In this document: piece by piece, positions 7,234 to 8,923 of the stretch
How the letters are laid out: each line of letters opens with the position of its first letter
Numbering within the stretch: position 1 is the first letter of the stretch
From: Cycloclasticus sp.
Lineage (GTDB): Bacteria; Pseudomonadota; Gammaproteobacteria; Methylococcales; Cycloclasticaceae
Length of the DNA: 8,923 nucleotides
NCBI GenBank assembly: GCA_012960055.1
Contig: DUCA01000165.1
Coordinates: 1 to 8,923, forward strand
Direction of reading: 5' to 3'
Notes under the pieces: generated by a model
What the model was told of the DNA's origin: nothing
Database searches by the model: none
The model's input: the letters and a program-made list of their open reading frames with translations, nothing else
Program-made: the position numbers and the translations under genes

Positions 7234-7262
7234 ATTATAGACACGTTTTTATAGCCTGTGCT
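7234..7262 (-). promoter_or_regulatory. Putative rppH promoter
   Basis: Read on the minus strand, a perfect TATAAT lies at 7239-7234 and AGCACA at 7262-7257, 17 bp apart; the -35 keeps only the ACA half of the consensus. Transcription would begin near 7227, leaving a leader of about 25 bases before the rppH ATG. The consensus -10 and ideal spacing make this the best promoter candidate in the window. Confidence 0.5.
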
Positions 7263-7336
7263 CTTCGTAAACAAAATGATTGGGAATTGACGAAATTTAT
7301 GTCAGACTGAGCGTTTTATACTGCAGCACACAAAAC

Positions 7337-7990
7337 ATGAGTTTAGCCATTTTCGACCTAGATAACACCCTTATCAGCGATGATAGCGACCACCTTTGGG
7401 GAGCGTTTCTTGTCGAACAAAACTTAGTGGATAGCGACGACTACGCTAGGGCAAACAGCCAGTTTTATGCCGACTATTGCCAAGGTAAGTTAGACATTAA
7501 TGAGTACCTTGTTTTTGCGCTATCGTTCTTAGCCGAGCACCCCGTTGAGAAACTGCACCAATGGCGTCAGCAATTTATTGAAGAAAAAATTCGCCCCTTG
7601 GTGTTACCCGCCGCACAGGAATTAGTTGAAAAACACCGTGCCCTAGGCGACACCTTAATGGTCATTACCGCGACCAATCGTTTTGTTACCGAACCCATCG
7701 TTGATTTGTTCGGCATCAACACCATGCTGGCGACAGAACCTGAGTTCATAGACGGACGCTATACCGGTCGATATATAGACGAACCCTGTTACCAACAAGG
7801 CAAAGTCTCGCGTTTAAATGCTTGGTTAAAAAACAATCAAGCCCCGCTAGAAAACAGCACCTTTTATAGCGACTCGCATAACGATATACCGTTATTGGAA
7901 AAGGTCACATTCCCCGTTGCCGTTGACCCCGATTCTGAACTGAAGCAGCACGCAAGCGATCATTCATGGCCCATCATCAGCCTACGCTAA
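7337..7990 (+). CDS. HAD-IB family phosphatase (SerB-like)
   Basis: A cytoplasmic haloacid-dehalogenase phosphohydrolase of subfamily IB, the group containing phosphoserine phosphatase and CicA; the physiological substrate is unknown. In the 217 residues, motif I is FDLDNT with nucleophile Asp7 and acid/base Asp9, motif II is the VITATN stretch near Thr111, motif III is Lys156 in QGKVSRL, and motif IV is YSDSHNDIPLL with Asp179 and Asp183. A helical cap (about residues 15-90) lies between motifs I and II. The ATG at 7337 is preferred over an upstream in-frame TTG (7280), because family members start two or three residues before the FDLDNT strand. Pseudomonas genomes are recalled to carry a close relative next to rppH. 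It opens a tight run with tag, whose ATG is 3 bp after this stop. Confidence 0.87.
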   Translation: MSLAIFDLDNTLISDDSDHLWGAFLVEQNLVDSDDYARANSQFYADYCQGKLDINEYLVFALSFLAEHPVEKLHQWRQQFIEEKIRPLVLPAAQELVEKHRALGDTLMVITATNRFVTEPIVDLFGINTMLATEPEFIDGRYTGRYIDEPCYQQGKVSRLNAWLKNNQAPLENSTFYSDSHNDIPLLEKVTFPVAVDPDSELKQHASDHSWPIISLR

Positions 7991-7993
7991 CTG

Positions 7994-8560
7994 ATGGATA
8001 AGCTGAATCGTTGTTCTTGGGCGAAAAGACCACTGGATATTATGTACCACGACACCGAATGGGGTGTACCGCTAAAAGATGAGCACAAATTATTCGAATT
8101 TCTTATATTAGAGGGCGTACAAGCCGGATTAAGTTGGTCTATCGTGTTGCAACGCCGAGAAGATTACCGCCAGCTGTATGATAATTTTGACCCTGCTCTT
8201 GTCGCCCACTACAACCAACAAAAAATTGATGCGTTATTGTCGAACGCAAAATTAATCCGCAATAAATTAAAAATCAATGCCAGCGTAAAAAACGCAAAGG
8301 CCTTCCTTCAAGTTCAGAAGGAATTTGGTCGCTTTTCAGATTACCTTTGGGCTTTCGTCAACTACGAGCCCATTGTTAACCATTGGCAAACTGCCGAACA
8401 AGTGCCCAACGAAACCGAACTATCTATTCGCCTCAGCCGTGATTTAAAGAAAAGAGGCTTTAGTTTCGTTGGTCCAACAATCTGTTACGCGTTAATGCAG
8501 GCTACTGGTCTGGTTAATGATCATCTAACCCCCTGCTTTAGGCATTCCGAACTCAAATAA
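7994..8560 (+). CDS. tag: DNA-3-methyladenine glycosylase I
   Basis: Excises 3-methyladenine from alkylated DNA to begin base-excision repair. The 188 residues match E. coli Tag (187) over the full length. The zinc-snap ligands are present with the expected spacing: Cys7 in RCSW, His19 in YHDTEWG, and His177 and Cys181 in NDHLTPC. Substrate-pocket residues lie in LEGVQAGLSW, where Glu40 and Trp48 correspond to E. coli Glu38 and Trp46. KKRGFSFVGPTICYALMQA is the conserved C-terminal helical segment. No separate promoter or clear ribosome site is visible, and the 3-bp gap after the HAD gene points to translational coupling. cysG starts 3 bp after its stop. Nothing suggests Ada control. Confidence 0.95.
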   Translation: MDKLNRCSWAKRPLDIMYHDTEWGVPLKDEHKLFEFLILEGVQAGLSWSIVLQRREDYRQLYDNFDPALVAHYNQQKIDALLSNAKLIRNKLKINASVKNAKAFLQVQKEFGRFSDYLWAFVNYEPIVNHWQTAEQVPNETELSIRLSRDLKKRGFSFVGPTICYALMQATGLVNDHLTPCFRHSELK

Positions 8561-8563
8561 ACT

Positions 8564-8923
8564 ATGGACTTTCTACCTCTTTTTCACAAACTGGACGACA
8601 AAAAATGTCTCGTCATTGGCGGCGGCGCTGTGGCTACTCGTAAAGTTCGCTTGCTCATGGATGCACGGGCGTGTGTCACCGTTATTGCACCAACGTTATC
8701 AGAGCAACTTACGCAGCTTGCTAATAACGACAAATTGCAACATATCAAGCGGCTATTTCAAGCCAACGACACGCAAACGTTCAGTTTAATTGTCTGCGCA
8801 ACCGATAACCAAGCAATTAATGCGAAGGTTTCAGCCGAAGCCCATGCGAACAATATCCCCGTTAACGTCGTCGACCAGCCGGCGCTATGCAGCTTTATCT
8901 TTCCTGCCATTGTGGACCGTGCA
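8564..8923 (+). CDS. cysG: Siroheme synthase, 5' part (runs off the right edge)
   Basis: The N-terminal module converts precorrin-2 to sirohydrochlorin with NAD+ and inserts Fe2+ to make siroheme, the cofactor of sulfite and nitrite reductases. The visible 120 residues start MDFLPLFHKL and carry the dinucleotide loop VIGGGAVATRK (Gly19-Gly21), CATDN, and NVVDQP with Asp104, equivalent by position and context to the catalytic Asp104 of Salmonella CysG. SFIFPAIVDR follows and the frame is open to the edge. Whether it continues into the C-terminal uroporphyrinogen methyltransferase module (full CysG, about 460 residues) or ends as a stand-alone Met8-type protein (about 210) cannot be seen; the sequence resembles the CysG N-terminus closely. 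The start is 3 bp after tag, implying cotranscription. Confidence 0.93.
   Translation, partial: MDFLPLFHKLDDKKCLVIGGGAVATRKVRLLMDARACVTVIAPTLSEQLTQLANNDKLQHIKRLFQANDTQTFSLIVCATDNQAINAKVSAEAHANNIPVNVVDQPALCSFIFPAIVDRA

Noticed and set aside
7287..7322. Promoter for the HAD gene (TTGACG at 7287-7292 and TATACT at 7317-7322)
   Set aside because: Each hexamer is good, but the spacing is 24 bp, far from the 16-19 bp that sigma-70 holoenzyme uses; not called as a pair.
7280..7336. Upstream TTG start extending the HAD phosphatase by 19 residues
   Set aside because: The extra residues have no family counterpart, and the ATG at 7337 places the FDLDNT motif at the usual distance from the N-terminus.

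Overview
The window carries single-copy housekeeping genes of a gammaproteobacterial type, with GC in the mid to high 40s percent as judged by eye. IlvD, ArgE, ArgA, CpdA, RppH, Tag, CysG and a YgiM-like SH3 protein are all recognisable from motifs and colinear similarity to Escherichia coli or Pseudomonas homologues. The host genus cannot be fixed. The gene mix would suit a marine Thiotrichales-like lineage, but that is only a guess. There are no rRNA, tRNA, CRISPR or insertion elements, and no gene-free stretch exceeds 135 bp.

Left half (1-5790, all + strand) is an amino-acid biosynthesis cluster. It holds the 3' part of argF (ornithine carbamoyltransferase), a ygiM-like SH3/coiled-coil membrane protein, ilvD (dihydroxy-acid dehydratase) and argE (acetylornithine deacetylase), with gaps of 25, 21 and 18 bp that suggest one transcription unit. 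After a 73-bp gap comes argA (N-acetylglutamate synthase). ArgA and ArgE are the first and deacetylating steps of the linear, non-recycling arginine pathway, and ArgF takes the ornithine on to citrulline.

The outstanding feature is argA itself. Its reading frame carries about 73 extra N-terminal residues that look like a Cro/YdaS-type helix-turn-helix DNA-binding domain, fused in frame to an otherwise full-length kinase-fold plus GNAT synthase. The short gap upstream contains a perfect 10-bp palindrome and a second inverted repeat over a putative -35 element. A self-contained arginine-sensing enzyme that also acts as a transcription factor is a reasonable hypothesis.

Right half: cpdA (cAMP phosphodiesterase, +) runs head-on into rppH (RNA pyrophosphohydrolase, -), with adjacent stop codons and no intergenic base between them. 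rppH is divergent from a + strand run of a HAD-IB phosphatase, tag (3-methyladenine DNA glycosylase I) and the 5' part of cysG (siroheme synthase), spaced only 3 bp apart and cut by the window edge.
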